Positions 49,501 to 60,853 of a DNA stretch of 64,000 nt are shown here, in pieces. The translations under genes were made by a program, and so were the position numbers. Numbering within the stretch: position 1 is the first letter of the stretch; every line of letters begins with the position of its first letter. The DNA is from Eucalyptus grandis (Eukaryota; Streptophyta; Magnoliopsida; Myrtales; Myrtaceae). Location: the NCBI RefSeq assembly GCF_016545825.1, contig NC_052615.1, positions 35,737,516 to 35,801,515 of the forward strand, read 5' to 3'. The notes beneath the pieces were generated by a model. The model saw nothing but the letters and a program-made list of their open reading frames with translations. It was not told the DNA's origin and made no database searches.

Positions 49501-52500
49501 GATGTGCCTGTGAAACATCAATCTTTGCCAAGATTGCATCTCTCTCTTCCTGCAGTCATTTTTTTTTTTTTTTTTTAATTTCAAAATTTTCGAGTTAGAA
49601 AATCAGCTGTGAAGTTCTAGCACAAAGAGGAGATACATCATTGTTGCATTGCCTATACATGCTTTTCACAGTGCACATGCTACATGTTTGTACGGCAAAC
49701 ACCGCTAAGTAACACAAAACATATCGCAATTGTTCATCAGTGGAAATGGAGTTAGCAACTCACCCAGGAAGAATGTAATTTTATTATTACTAAAAAAAAA
49801 AATGCTTCAGTCACAACTTATTGAGAATGGAAACTGAGAATCCAGTAAAATACAAACTTTGATGTAACAGAGGCAAAGACTGAATAATTTGAGCTTTCAC
49901 CTAACACTTTCAGTCGCCTGATCTTCTATTATTCCAAAAAGAGTCACAATCGTACTCAGAAACAAAACTTCTAAACTGCAGATTTCATATGTTATGATGC
50001 TACAAAATGATTCAGATTTTGGATAACAAAACAGTAGCAAGAGCATAACAATATTTGGGACAATGTAAGGTTAAACAATCAATTGTGTTGTTTTGAAAGA
50101 CAATCTCAAGTAACTTCTTTGCAGATAGACTTTGGGAGCCCATTTAGAGCGTGCCCAGCAATTTTAATCTGGAGAAAGTCGACAGGATTTTGACTTTCAT
50201 TTATCTTCTCATCAATGCATGATAAACTTATGCTCTTTCAAATTGGTCAAACCAACTGAGAATACCATAATTTCCATGAATAGTATGAAAAGGGTGCAAT
50301 TCACGAACTATAGAGTATGGACAGACCTGATGTGAAATCAGCTGAAACTGAAAATTGTTAAACTCGTGCCAATACCTGATGCACAGAAGTTCAAGAATGA
50401 TAATTAACTAACAAGTCTTGATTCCCAAGTCTATGAGCAAGCAAGATCCAAAAGCGAATATGAGGACTGGCAATCTTTTCACCAGTGGAGACAGGAAAGA
50501 TACCTCTCCTCCAATTCTTGAAAGCGGCTAGATTTTGTTTCTAGTTCCTTCAATTCACCACTAACTCCCTTATACTGTTTATCAATTTCTTGGATTGCAA
50601 CTTCAAGTTTCCGCTCTTCTTCTTCAATCTTAAAAGGAAAGGTATGGGGCGTCAGTTTGATCTCAATAGCAGGAAATTCAATTAACAGTATACACGCATA
50701 TATACATCAATGATGAACCAAGTTCTTGGATGGAAAGGCAAAAAGTGAGGAAACACAAGAACCAAAGGTCAAATATACATGTCAAATAACAGGAGAAAAA
50801 TAAATAGTTTAAACTGCAAATATTACCCTTAAAAGTATTATAAAATGAGATTAATACTCTAAGCTGCCAAATTATCCATCAAAAGATTAAATGCCAAGGT
50901 GTAAGCTTTGAATATCCCTCCAGCAAGTGACGAAAGATTTTAACAATCTAACATCGTGAATTTTTTCACTTCAGCATGTTTAATGATGACGTACTGCTCC
51001 ATATGGATTACATCACAGCTGAAACGCTTCATTTACAGAAAATCATTAAAATTAAAGGCATTTGTCAGCTATATAGTCAATCTGAACATAATGCAGAAGA
51101 AATTGTTTTTAGGGACAGAGCAATTCTAGATCTTATGACTCAAATAGAAATATATACGCACAGATGCCAGCTCTTTTTCATCATCACTTCCACTGAAGCA
51201 CAGCTAAGTCTTGTTCCAGTGTTACGTCTTAGGACTGTGCTAAAACAGTGTAATTCCAACTGCCCCCCAAAAAAAAAAAAAAAAAAAAAACTCCCAGACA
51301 ACCCAAAAAAGGAAGAAATTCAAAAACGCCAAAGAATGAAAGAACAAACCAACAAAAAAATTTCAAAAGCAAACACAGAGGTTGACTCGGTAGCCTAATC
51401 ACACCTTTAGCTTCTCCTTAAGGAAATCAGCCTCGCTAAGAATATTACGTGCCTCGCCCTCCAATCTCTGCAAACAGGCTTCATAAGCTTCGATATCTCT
51501 GTTTACATCTTCAACCTCCTTATCAAGTTTATCAGACAATATCCTCATGCATTCAATGCACAGAGGTTGTTCAACCTGAGAATGGCAATCAAGGCGACGA
51601 GAAAATTATATAATTCCACTGCAAACAGCAAATGAAGCAAATTCCCTATCCTCAGAGGAAACACATTTGAGATACCTGAGACTGTGTTGTAGCGATCTCA
51701 AATGCACGTTTAAGGACTGTTATAGTCGTGCTAAACCCAGAATTGTTTGGCTGCAGAGGAACAGCTGCATGGCCCCCTTCGGATAAGGGTAACTGCCCAG
51801 TTCCTCCATCCGAAGCAGACTCATTCTTATAGACTACAACAAAAGATTCATCCATCGCCTTCCCAGATGGGCTCGCATCAGACTGGAGGCTAGCACCGTG
51901 ACCACGTGGAGGAATCCCTTGCGCCTGAGCTCTCTGTTTTGGCAATACAACGAAAGAATTGTCCATGCGAGTTGAACCCAACACGCTGTTCGCCACATGC
52001 ATTGAAGACCCATGCATACCTGTGAACACAAGTGGACATGGGATTCAGCACACAAGAGTGATTTCTCCCATCAAATTGCCCCGTCGAAATGATAAACAAA
52101 CGATGCCCCATCATTACTAAATCCTCAAAGCAGCAAGCTGTCATTTTTTATCCGAGCAAAGATACAGAAAAACCGACATTTGATCGAGGCCGAACTACAA
52201 CTCTCAGCAAAGAAATTGGTTTTAACAGTCTACAGAGGCGTGAAATGCAGCACATCATATAAAAGCTCCTCCGTGATCACATCACGGCAATCAATTAGAG
52301 GCGAAAGCTATTCAATCGCTCAATCTAGTCATCTTAATTACTCCAACATCATCTATTAACAAAAAAGATTCTTTTCCCAATCTCCTGCCCCCGATTGCCC
52401 TAACGGAAAAGAGCGACTTCATAAAGTCACGAGCTGAAATTGAGCTGGCTCGAGCAGAAATCAACACCGCAAGAAAGGAAAAATCGAAACGCGGGAGCAA

Positions 52501-52673
52501 CGAGATGACGGAGGAACCGAACCGGAGCGCGAGGAGGGGTCGTTGAGGTACTTGTCGGCGTAGGGATCGAGGCCGACGATGGCGAGCGGGTGGTGGCAGT
52601 TCTGGCACTGCCAGCGGGGCAGGTTCGGATCCACCGGGAAGCTCCGGCCCTTGTCCTCGCCGGCGTTCTTCAT
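46550..52673 (-). CDS. ATG6: Autophagy protein 6 / Beclin-1 (VPS30)
   Basis: Ten coding exons (minus strand): 52523-52673, 51676-52019, 51405-51575, 50504-50628, 50327-50375, 49391-49549, 48610-48695, 47802-47873, 47326-47475 and 46550-46790. All phases agree, giving 515 residues; Arabidopsis ATG6 has 517. Features in order: an N-terminal CQNC motif (residues 23-26); a variable region with two NSFVV/ESFVV blocks; [11 protein letters not shown] starting the coiled coil (about 166-280); and the BARA domain with [65 protein letters not shown] and ALYWF. ATG6 is a subunit of the class III PI3-kinase complex with VPS34 and VPS15. It makes PI3P for autophagosome formation and vacuolar sorting; plant mutants fail in pollen germination. 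The start at 52673 gives the family N-terminus. No break is visible. Confidence 0.97.
47938..48400. repeat. Two local tandem duplications in ATG6 intron 7
   Basis: A 45-base unit starting GAGTGCAAGAGT occurs at 47938 and 47983. A 53-base unit starting CAAAGAAG(C/T) and containing AAGAAGTGAGAATT occurs at 48301 and 48354. Both are slightly diverged and lie in the intron 47874-48609. Confidence 0.85.
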
Positions 52674-52960
52674 CCTTCCCCCCCCAGACAGACGCCCGGC
52701 CGCCGCGGATACGAGCTTCTCTCTCTCTCTCTCTCTCTAGTTCAGAGCTCGCGAGCCACCGAACCGCGTGCTTCGACGGAGCGGCGGCGGCGGCGACGAC
52801 GAGATGATCGCCTCGCGCGGACGGTATCGATCGCGACGGGAGAGTCTGCCGACCGGGTCGGGTTGCGGGTAGAGAAGGAGGGTACCGCACCGGTGCCGTT
52901 GGACGCAAGTCGTTTTTGGCGAGCACGCGATATCTTGGGCCCCCCCCTCTCGGACTGATT
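52674..52960 (-). promoter_or_regulatory. ATG6 leader and promoter
   Basis: The leader carries a GA tract on the minus strand (CT at 52714-52738 on the plus strand) and GC-rich sequence with CGG repeats up to about 52920. A GGGCCC block lies at 52939-52944. No clear TATA box was seen. GC-rich open frames on both strands here are not genes. Confidence 0.45.
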
Positions 52961-53489
52961 TTTTAATGGGTGGAGTGCATTATTAAAAAGTTTAATTATA
53001 TTCAAATGCATTTAGTCTATTAAATCATTAAAATTTTATGAATATCTCGAGAGCAACGTTGAAATTGGATAAGATTGCATGAGACCTCCTGCTTTTGCGT
53101 CAGACGCTTGGGATTTAATAAAAAAATAATAATTAACGGGATGAGTGTAGAGAAGCATAAGCATTTGTCTCACTTCAATCATTAATTGAAAAGGATTATG
53201 CACTAATATAACAAGGACAGTAATCGATCATATCGTATTGTGCAAGACAAGGGTCGTTTTTCGGGTATTAATCAAACATGTCATGGAAAAATTCGTCCTC
53301 CTAAAACTTGTGAACTTTCTTAATTTGAGCACTTTTTGCAAAATCTAATAAAAATTGATTAGAAATTCTTTTTTTCACTTGGTATAGAAATATATAATTT
53401 GATTTTCTTAAATAGACATGCATTATTCGGATGTCAGTAATTTACACACGAGTAGATAGAAAATCAGATACGAGCACTAAAGTCTCAAA

Positions 53490-53850
53490 TCCAATTGCTA
53501 TGAGCCTCAACCCAATTGCAAGGGAGTGGAGCATGAGTACCTAGGTTCGAGGCCAAGCCTCAGTGGACCTAAGCATGACCTTTATGGCTCTGAGCATGGC
53601 CATTATGGACCCGAGCCCAAGTGATGGGGATCCAAGCTCAGGTATAGAAACCCCACGCTAGGCCTTTGTGGACCTAGGTGCCGAGGTTTTAGGACCAACC
53701 TTGATGGATCCGATCATAGGCACTAGGGACAAGAATATGTCTCAATATACTCAAGCAAGGGTGCTAGGGATCCAAGCATGAGCACTAGGACCAACCTAGC
53801 TTCGATAAACCCTGGCCTAAGCACTACATATCTGATCTTGGACGCCGAGA
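53490..53850. repeat. Degenerate minisatellite-like block
   Basis: Variants of a short phrase recur: GACCTAAGCATGACC, CTCTGAGCATGGCC, GGGATCCAAGCTCAGG, GGGATCCAAGCATGAGCAC and CACTAGGGAC. The unit is roughly 20-40 bases and irregular. It is GC-richer than its surroundings and has no coding signal. Confidence 0.55.
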
Positions 53851-54279
53851 ATTAATGTTAGAGTTTCGATAGAGTTTATGGCCTGAGCTCTAATACCTAA
53901 TTATATTTTTGAAAATGATTTTTTGATTTTTTAAAGAGAAATTCATTTTCTTGAATTTAAGTATAGGTTTTTCATTGACTATAAAAATATTTTTTATCGA
54001 CTCATTTTTCTAAAATGAACCAAACACCTAAAAATGCTTTCTTAAAACATGTTTTCCGCAAAATAAACAATGTCTAAAATAAGTTTACAAGTAATGGGCA
54101 ATTAGATCCTTTTTTATACAAGGATTTATTTAAAGATAAGAAACTGGTATTTGTAACAATATAGTTACACAAACTATCATTAGATTAAAAGTGACCTATG
54201 ATTCTTTTTTTTTTTTCTAATTGATTAAATTTGACTTGTACAATATTTAATGGATTGGATAACAGTGCAAATGGTTTTG

Positions 54280-54600
54280 TGAAATTTGATCTAATATATA
54301 ATGTGATGGTTCATGAACTTTTAATTTATTTAATATGATCCTAGAAATTTAAATAAATGTTCAAGCTAATCCCTGTACTCTATGAAAACGTTCAAAGTTA
54401 TTTTTCTATTAATATAAGTTAAGGAACTACCCTAAAAAGTTTCATATAATCCATGAACTAGTCTGAACATGTACATAAATATTCAAAAACTATGTTCAAT
54501 AAATTAAAATTTTAGGAACAACATTACGCATTAAATTAAATTTTATGAACCATACTGAATAAATTAAAACTTTACGGATTATCTTACATATCAAGCCAGA
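54280..54600. repeat. Foldback (inverted) repeat element, copy 2
   Basis: The left part reads GGTTCATGAACTTTTAATTT. The right part holds reverse-complement relatives (AAATTAAATTTTATGAACCA, AATAAATTAAAACTTTACGG). It matches the family at 36230-36585. Confidence 0.65.
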
Positions 54601-54659
54601 GTTCAACAATTATTTCTATCATCTTTTTCTCAAAAGAACACGATTGTGTAAAACCGCGC

Positions 54660-54867
54660 GGTCCCAGCCCACCAGCGAAACGGAGTTTACTCACGGGCCG
54701 TGATGGGCCGGATCCTACCCTCATCCGAATCCGACCCGCTCTCGGGGCCCCGAGTCTTGGCCCGAGTCCCGTCCATAAATTAGGGCACAATTCCCGATTT
54801 CCCTCTCCTTCTTCTTCGTTCTCTCTCTCCAACGCAGACGCACGCAGAGCGAGATCGAAATCAAGCC
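54660..54867 (+). promoter_or_regulatory. SDE2-like gene promoter and leader
   Basis: TGGGCC occurs at 54704-54709, with further GGGCC blocks up to about 54765. A weak TATA-like CATAAATTA lies near 54773. CT-rich leader sequence follows (54800-54835), then the start codon at 54868. Confidence 0.45.
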
Positions 54868-57424
54868 ATGGAAACCACCGCAGAATCCGCGCGGCCCTTC
54901 CAGTTCTTCGTCAAGCTGATCGACGGCAAGACCTCCGTCCTCAACTTCGCCGCCCCGCGCGTCGACGCCCTCGCCGTCAAGCGCCGCATCTTCGAGGTCG
55001 CCCGGATCCCCGTCCCCTCCCAGCGCCTCATCGTCGCCGGCCGCCAGCTCGAGGACCGCTCCGTCGTCTCCTCCCCCGGGCCCACCCTCCACCTCTCCCT
55101 CCGCCTCCGCGGCGGCAAGGGCGGGTTCGGGTCCCTCCTCCGCGGGGCCGCCACCAAGGCGGGCCAGAAGAAGACCAACAACTTCGACGCGTGCCGCGAC
55201 ATGAGCGGCCGGCGGCTCCGCCACGTCAACGCCGAGAAGAAGCTCGAGGAGTGGAGGGCGGAGGAGGAGGAGAGGAAGCTGGAGAGGGTGGCGGAGGAGT
55301 TTATTAAGAAGGCCGCCAAGAAGGGGAAGAAGGGGGTCGGGGAGGGGCAGGCCGAGAAGTATGTCGAGAAGTACAGGCAGCAATCGGCGAAATGCGTGGC
55401 GCAGGTTGAGGAGTGCGTTAGGGACGTGATCGGGTCGCGTGGGACGGGGTCGAAGCGGAAAGCTGGGGTCGGTTCGGGCTCAGATGCGAAAAAGTTGAAG
55501 ATTTGGTAAGTACTGGAGGTTCAAACTGATCTTTTTTTGTGGTTATGATGATTTCTAGTGCTTAAATTGGTTATCTATGTAGAAGCATATTGAGCTCGTT
55601 TATCGTATGATTGCTCGGCTTGCTGGTGGAGGGAATTAGAGAATTTAGCAGAACAATATCTATCCATGTGGAAAAATATTGCGGAATTTTCACAGCCTCT
55701 TATGCATGCTTATTTGTACTATTTTCTTTTGCTGGTGCTTTAATTGTGTCCATTTGCTCTGAGCTTTAGTTTCTTTTGATTACTGAGGCCTTGATACGTT
55801 AGTTCTGTTCTACAATTATCCAAATTATTTTATGCTTGGAAATAATGAATTGAACTTGAATTATGTAGTTACAAATGTACTCTATATCGTGATCACGCAT
55901 GGGTTTTTGCAAATAAATAAGTCGAACTATGCAGGCTAGATTCTGTAGAGGCACCAGTTTCCAGTTTGCTCTACCTTCTTTTTGATCATGTGAAGAGCAC
56001 AAGGAAGAGCAAAAAGCTAGCAAATTGTAGTTGTCTTTTCTTTGTTCACTTATTTTCTTAAGTGGAATGATAATCTTTAGTATGTTTTAGATAATCTCCC
56101 TTGATGCAACCTGTGTCCTATTTTGGGTTCCCTGCAACTTTTTTTTTGCTGAATTTATTGATTGTAAACATGAGGTTGGGGAGAAGAGGGTATATCATAT
56201 GTAATAAAGAAATTGCAGAGAATTTAACTAGATCGTCGGTACTTGTGGATCCGCGAAGGTGGTTTCTTGCCAACCTGGGCCCATACTGTGCATTTTCATA
56301 TATAAGCACTTGTGTACATTATCTCTTTGAAAACTAAGATCTGTAGTAGATTATGTAATTTAAAATAATTTATTCAATTCTTGCCAATCATTTTTTCTGA
56401 TGTTGTTAGGATGGGGAAGAGAAAAGTGGGAGATAGTGACAGTGATGATTCGGGTGATGATACCAGTGAGGATGAAGAAGATGAGAAGTCTACCATCTCA
56501 AATGGTGCAATGCATTTGAATTTGATTAGGGAAGAGGATGGAAGCTCCGACTCTGTGACTGGTGGGAGACAAGATGGAGAAGCATATACTTCCAGTTGTA
56601 ATGGAAGTGGTTCTGAGGAAGAAAAAGAGAGCAGCATGCAAGTGTGTTCAGAATCCGACGGGTGCTCTGGTGGAGTTGTGCCTGATGAAAAAGTTGCTTT
56701 GGTTAACCCAGTTTCTTCTGAGGGTCATGCTGTTTTGTCATTGGAGTGTGCTATAGTTTCTGAGACTGAAGCGGTTGAGCCCGTGAATGAGAGTCAACAT
56801 AAAGTTGAACCTGAGAATTGCGAAGTAGTGGTTAGTCAGTCACCAAGTGCTCCAGATTCAGGAGATGAGGTAACAACTGAAGCTGGACAAGTATCTCCAC
56901 AGGCTGGTGGGTTTTCAGAGGACAAAGTAGCAGTTACTGAAGCAGCTGAAATTGTCGAACCTGAAATTGTTGAAGCTAGTGTTTCAGAGGACAATGCACT
57001 TGATTTTGATAAATTCAATTCAGCTGCTGAAATGGAGGTATTGTACTCTGAAATTTCACTCAGATGACTTGTAGCAAGCAGATTGTGAATTCAGTTATTA
57101 TCAAAGGAGACTATTTTTTTTTTCAATTATTGACATGTGTGAAAAAGCGAGTTTTTTAGCCACCAGAAGGGCATTATCTTAAGTAGTCGTATGTCCTGCT
57201 GCGAATGGGTAAATTGTATTGATGCTTATGATAATACCATCCGTGCCTAACTACGACTTTTTGCTCTGTTCCTGCAGGGTGTGGGCATGGAAAGGTTAAA
57301 GCTTGAACTTCAATCTCGTGGATTGAAATGCGGAGGTACTTTGCAGGAGCGTGCTTCTAGGCTTTTCCTACTCAAGACTACCCCACTGGACAAGATCCCA
57401 AAGAAGCATCTTGCAAAGAAATGA
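54868..57424 (+). CDS. SDE2: SDE2-like protein: ubiquitin-like fold, splicing/replication domain and C-terminal SAP
   Basis: Three exons: 54868-55505, 56410-57037 and 57278-57424, in phase, giving 470 residues. Residues 10-83 form a ubiquitin-like fold ending LRLRGG; residues 82-86 are GGKGG, followed by FGSLLRG. This is the conserved processing site of SDE2 proteins: a ubiquitin protease cuts after the double glycine, leaving a lysine-started C-terminal fragment. The SDE2 core follows ([18 protein letters not shown]), then a charged Lys/Glu-rich helix, an acidic Ser/Asp-rich middle and a C-terminal SAP-like motif ([18 protein letters not shown]). In yeast and human the processed protein joins the spliceosome and helps genome stability; the same job here is an inference. 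Exon 1 is strongly GC-rich and later exons are not, a common 5' gradient in plant genes. Confidence 0.9.
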
Positions 57425-57748
57425 TGTATATGATGCCACCTCAAGCATGAACCTAGTCATCAAGCTGTGATAGAGCTGGAACTTATAGAGCCAGAACTTT
57501 GTCGGCATTAGATGGGAACAATTGCATGCCATCCGATGCTTTGGACCTTCAAAAGATTTCATCACCATCTACTTTAAACATTGCATGTATAGTCTTTGTT
57601 TGTGTGCTTATGGAGGAGACAAGTTTTTGTAATCTGACTTAGAACGAGGATGAAACCCAATTTGGTGATGTCTATTTTCTGGCTACTAAGATAAGATTGC
57701 CCAGAGCGTACTGAAGCAGTGCATCCCAGCTGTGTCTTTCAGAATTGC

Positions 57749-57754
57749 AATAAA
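57749..57754 (+). terminator. Candidate polyadenylation signal of the SDE2-like gene
   Basis: AATAAA lies about 325 bases after the stop codon, in a T-rich setting. Confidence 0.4.
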
Positions 57755-57759
57755 ACGTA

Positions 57760-58782
57760 TCTTTTGCGGCTTGTCTGCTGATTGTGGTTTTCAAACTTGG
57801 AACGGGCTTTGTTTTTTAAATCTTGCTGAGGTGGGCAATAAGCATTGTCACGGTAAGTGGCGGCATCGCATAACAGTTCTTACGTCATGAATAGATGTAT
57901 ACTAGTAAAGAGACCAGCTTCAAAATTGAAATGTAATATTGACAAAAATATGCAATGAGTAAGATTATAAGATTACAGATTGCCAACCAATGGAACGGGG
58001 GGTGTTAATGATGATGAGAATTTTTCTTGAAAAAAACCAGAATAGGTAAAATCCCGTAATGAAATCAACAGGTTCTTTCTCAAATCGTACATGCACAAGT
58101 AAATTGACAAGGAGAAGAAAGAATAAATCACTTAGCAAAACTTCATTTTGTCCTGCAAATAAAACGTCTGATATTGCCTTAAAAAGTGAATTATATTGCA
58201 AAAGAAATCTTTTAAACAGCTCTACTTTAGTACACAGTATTAAAATAAGATAGCATCAAAATCGAGTTTTCATAATGTAAAAGGAAATAAAATGTGGATA
58301 CTCATATGAAAGGAAAGAGAAAATTAAGAAAAAATAATTTGAACTTTTCCAGCAAACCAAACCCCTTTATTTTTTTTGGTCGAAGCAAACCAAACCCATT
58401 TAAAGTGGGACAAGTGTCAACAAATACAAGCATAAAAACGGTCCTTTTGTATGTAAGACTACAATCTGCACGGGGCTGATATAGGTTTACTCTTCCAGAT
58501 ATACCTCTTGTACAACGCATGCAACATTATAATCATCGTCTGATGCATGCATTGTCTGTATGGCTCCACGAGTCCCTAAGAATGAGCAGCAAATGGTGCC
58601 CCAAAGAGAACATAAGAAATCTGTGAATGTCCTTGTTCTTTGTTTCGTGTGATAGGATAGCTCACCTGATCATCAGTTGGTTAGGCATTGTTTGTTCTTT
58701 TGATATCGTAAGATTACATATGCATTTTGTTTATGATTTAGAGTTTTTAGATTTTTTATTAAAAAAATTGATATGAAATGAA
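57760..58782. other. Spacer between SDE2-like and F-box genes
   Basis: AT-rich with no recognised gene. On the minus strand AATAAA at 58760-58755 lies just after the F-box stop codon and could be its poly-A signal, although it is very close. Confidence 0.45.
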
Positions 58783-60853
58783 TCACAGAAGCTGCTGACA
58801 AATCCTGATCGAAACAATTTCTCCGTCGGCTCCAGCTCTCATGACATGATATTTAAGATGCAAACCTGCGTCGATACGGTTTAAAAACTGTCAATGAAAA
58901 AACAAAAGTCAACACCATATAGAGAAAACTAGCTCTGTCGATTTATGCGATCAGATAATTACTGTCGTTTCATGACTGATTCAGAAGCAATGAGGCTCTT
59001 CAGTATATGCGCAAAGGTCAACTTTTAGCTGATTTAAAAGAGCAATACCCTCATTTTTCTGTAAATTGGTATTTACTGCAACTGCATGGACCGTGACCTT
59101 GGCCTTTGGTTGCAAATCTTGAGGCTTCCCTACCCATGACTTGACATCAAAAATTGCTGCCACAAAGTTACGAAAAATTTTCTGTAATCTCAATACAGCA
59201 AGCAATTAATCTATCCAGATTGCTACTATCTGACGGTCCTGTCACTGAGGACGATAGTTTAGTTAAGCATGAGCCTATGGATTCTGTATGTTTCTTCTAT
59301 TGCTGCTGGCAGAAAGCTTTAGTATTAAAATAGGAACTTTTCTGTGGGTGGTTGCATACTTGGGTAATTTGAGCAGGAAAGTAATGATGATTAACAAGCC
59401 AGAATGAAAGGCTAAGATCACCTGAGGTTGAGGAATCTTTGAGGTGTTTGAGGTCAAATATGGCTCCAGAAGCTGCTTCTGTATTCCCTTTGATATCGCG
59501 AGCTCCTGCAACTTGATATTCCCAAGTTCCGTCCTGGTATCCCTCGCTGAGGAAAAGTTCAATGTGCCTTGCATCCAAGGTTTGCATGGTTCCTGCCACA
59601 GCGAATAATTTTGAGTCCTATGTTGGCTAAATCAAACAATACGCAGACCATTTTCGCAGTGCCCACATAAGACTACGGAAAGGAAGTGATCTCTCTGTTT
59701 CTTGAATGCCTACATGATTCCCTCCGAGAAACTCACGATCAGTTTAAAGCAAGAAACCACGTCATACAATTTGCAACAGACTGATGATGCCAGTTAATTC
59801 TTGAGAGTTATGAAAACCAAAATTCATGAAGATATCTAACATCATTACTGTTTAGCCTATGCAAGCAATCACTAGAGAAATAGATCGCATATCCTCAATT
59901 TCTTTTGAATTCAAATATTAATTTGTACTTTAGTAGTCAGCCCCTGTTAACAAAGACAGGGACGGTATGCTTTCCCAAAGAGAGGAGATCTATATCACGT
60001 TAGCTAATATAAGAACACAATTGGTTACCTTCACATTTGCTTAGGTCACAGATAGGACAGCGAACTAGCTGCAAATCTGTGTGCAGACAAATGCGAGGAC
60101 ACAAGTTAGAGAAGCCATGGAGTGCTTCTGTTGTCCATGCCAAACACTTAATGTGGAAAAGAATGAAGGAGCACTCTGCAACTAGCTACCGGCTATCCAG
60201 ATTCCAGTTTTGATGTTCTTTAGCAAGCAATAGGCGCCGGACTTCAATATCTTCTTCATGTTCCCTGCTTCTGGTATCTCCACAGCACTCAACCTCTCGG
60301 TCAGGAGTGCCTGTGATGAATCAAGAGAGAATGCACCAATTCGCATCCAATCTTGAGTTGTCAAGTGAAAGAAAAAAGTCAAGACACCATTGTTGTAAAA
60401 TCAAAATCAGAACTTGTTATATGATAAAGCACAGAAGGTAAGTCTTATTGCTATCCGTATACTACCATTTCCAAGTCTAAAAGGTGTAAAAGCTTCCTAT
60501 GCAGCCAAAGAAATACTCACCAATATGCTTCTCCTGCTGACGAAACATGTAAGAGTGGCTCCCATCTGATCAAAGGGAAAAAAGAAATGAGGTGAATATA
60601 CCAGCTGCACTCTGCAACAAAGACAAGTTGGCAAAGAAGGTTCTGTTTTCTACCAAAAGCCGAAGCATAGAGCGAGATCCACTTGCACGAAACTTTCTTC
60701 GGCTCAGGGACTTGAAGATCGCGCAAACAAGCAAACTTCCATATGCTATCATCCATCATAAGACGGTAGAACCATTTGCTGGTCAATGCGAGCATCACCA
60801 GCGATCTTCCGCTCAGGAACCTGGCTATCGCCGTCCACACGTCTTCCTCATAG
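58783..60853 (-). CDS. RMF: F-box protein, RMF (At3g61730) type; first coding exon not resolved
   Basis: Eight exons on the minus strand: 60654-60853, 60521-60565, 60190-60351, 60029-60076, 59422-59592, 59049-59156 and 58783-58865 account for seven; an unresolved first exon would be the eighth. All seven found join in phase and end at TGA 58785-58783. The F-box region reads YEEDVWTAIARFLSGRSLVM and then LTSKWFYRLMMDDSIWKFAC. Conserved blocks follow: SHSYMFRQQEKHIDWMRIGAF, whose core is FRQQEKHID; DLQLVRCPICDLSKCEG with a CPxC pair; GTMQTLDARHIELFLSEGY; and KYHVMRAGADGEIVSIRI at the end. F-box proteins recruit targets to SCF ubiquitin ligases; Arabidopsis RMF affects tapetum and male fertility. 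The exon at 60853 starts with the third base of a codon, so another exon must lie upstream unless translation starts in the read-through frame (ATG at 61020). Confidence 0.8.

Larger units (their letters stand above)
52961..54650. other. Spacer with a minisatellite-like block and foldback repeat
   Basis: AT-rich spacer without genes. It contains a degenerate short-unit repeat block (53490-53850), a variant AT-rich block (53880-54070) and a foldback repeat (54280-54600). Confidence 0.6.

Noticed and set aside
52312..52926. A 204-codon minus-strand frame overlapping the ATG6 start
   Set aside because: It is in a different frame from the clear ATG6 first exon and comes from GC-rich sequence.
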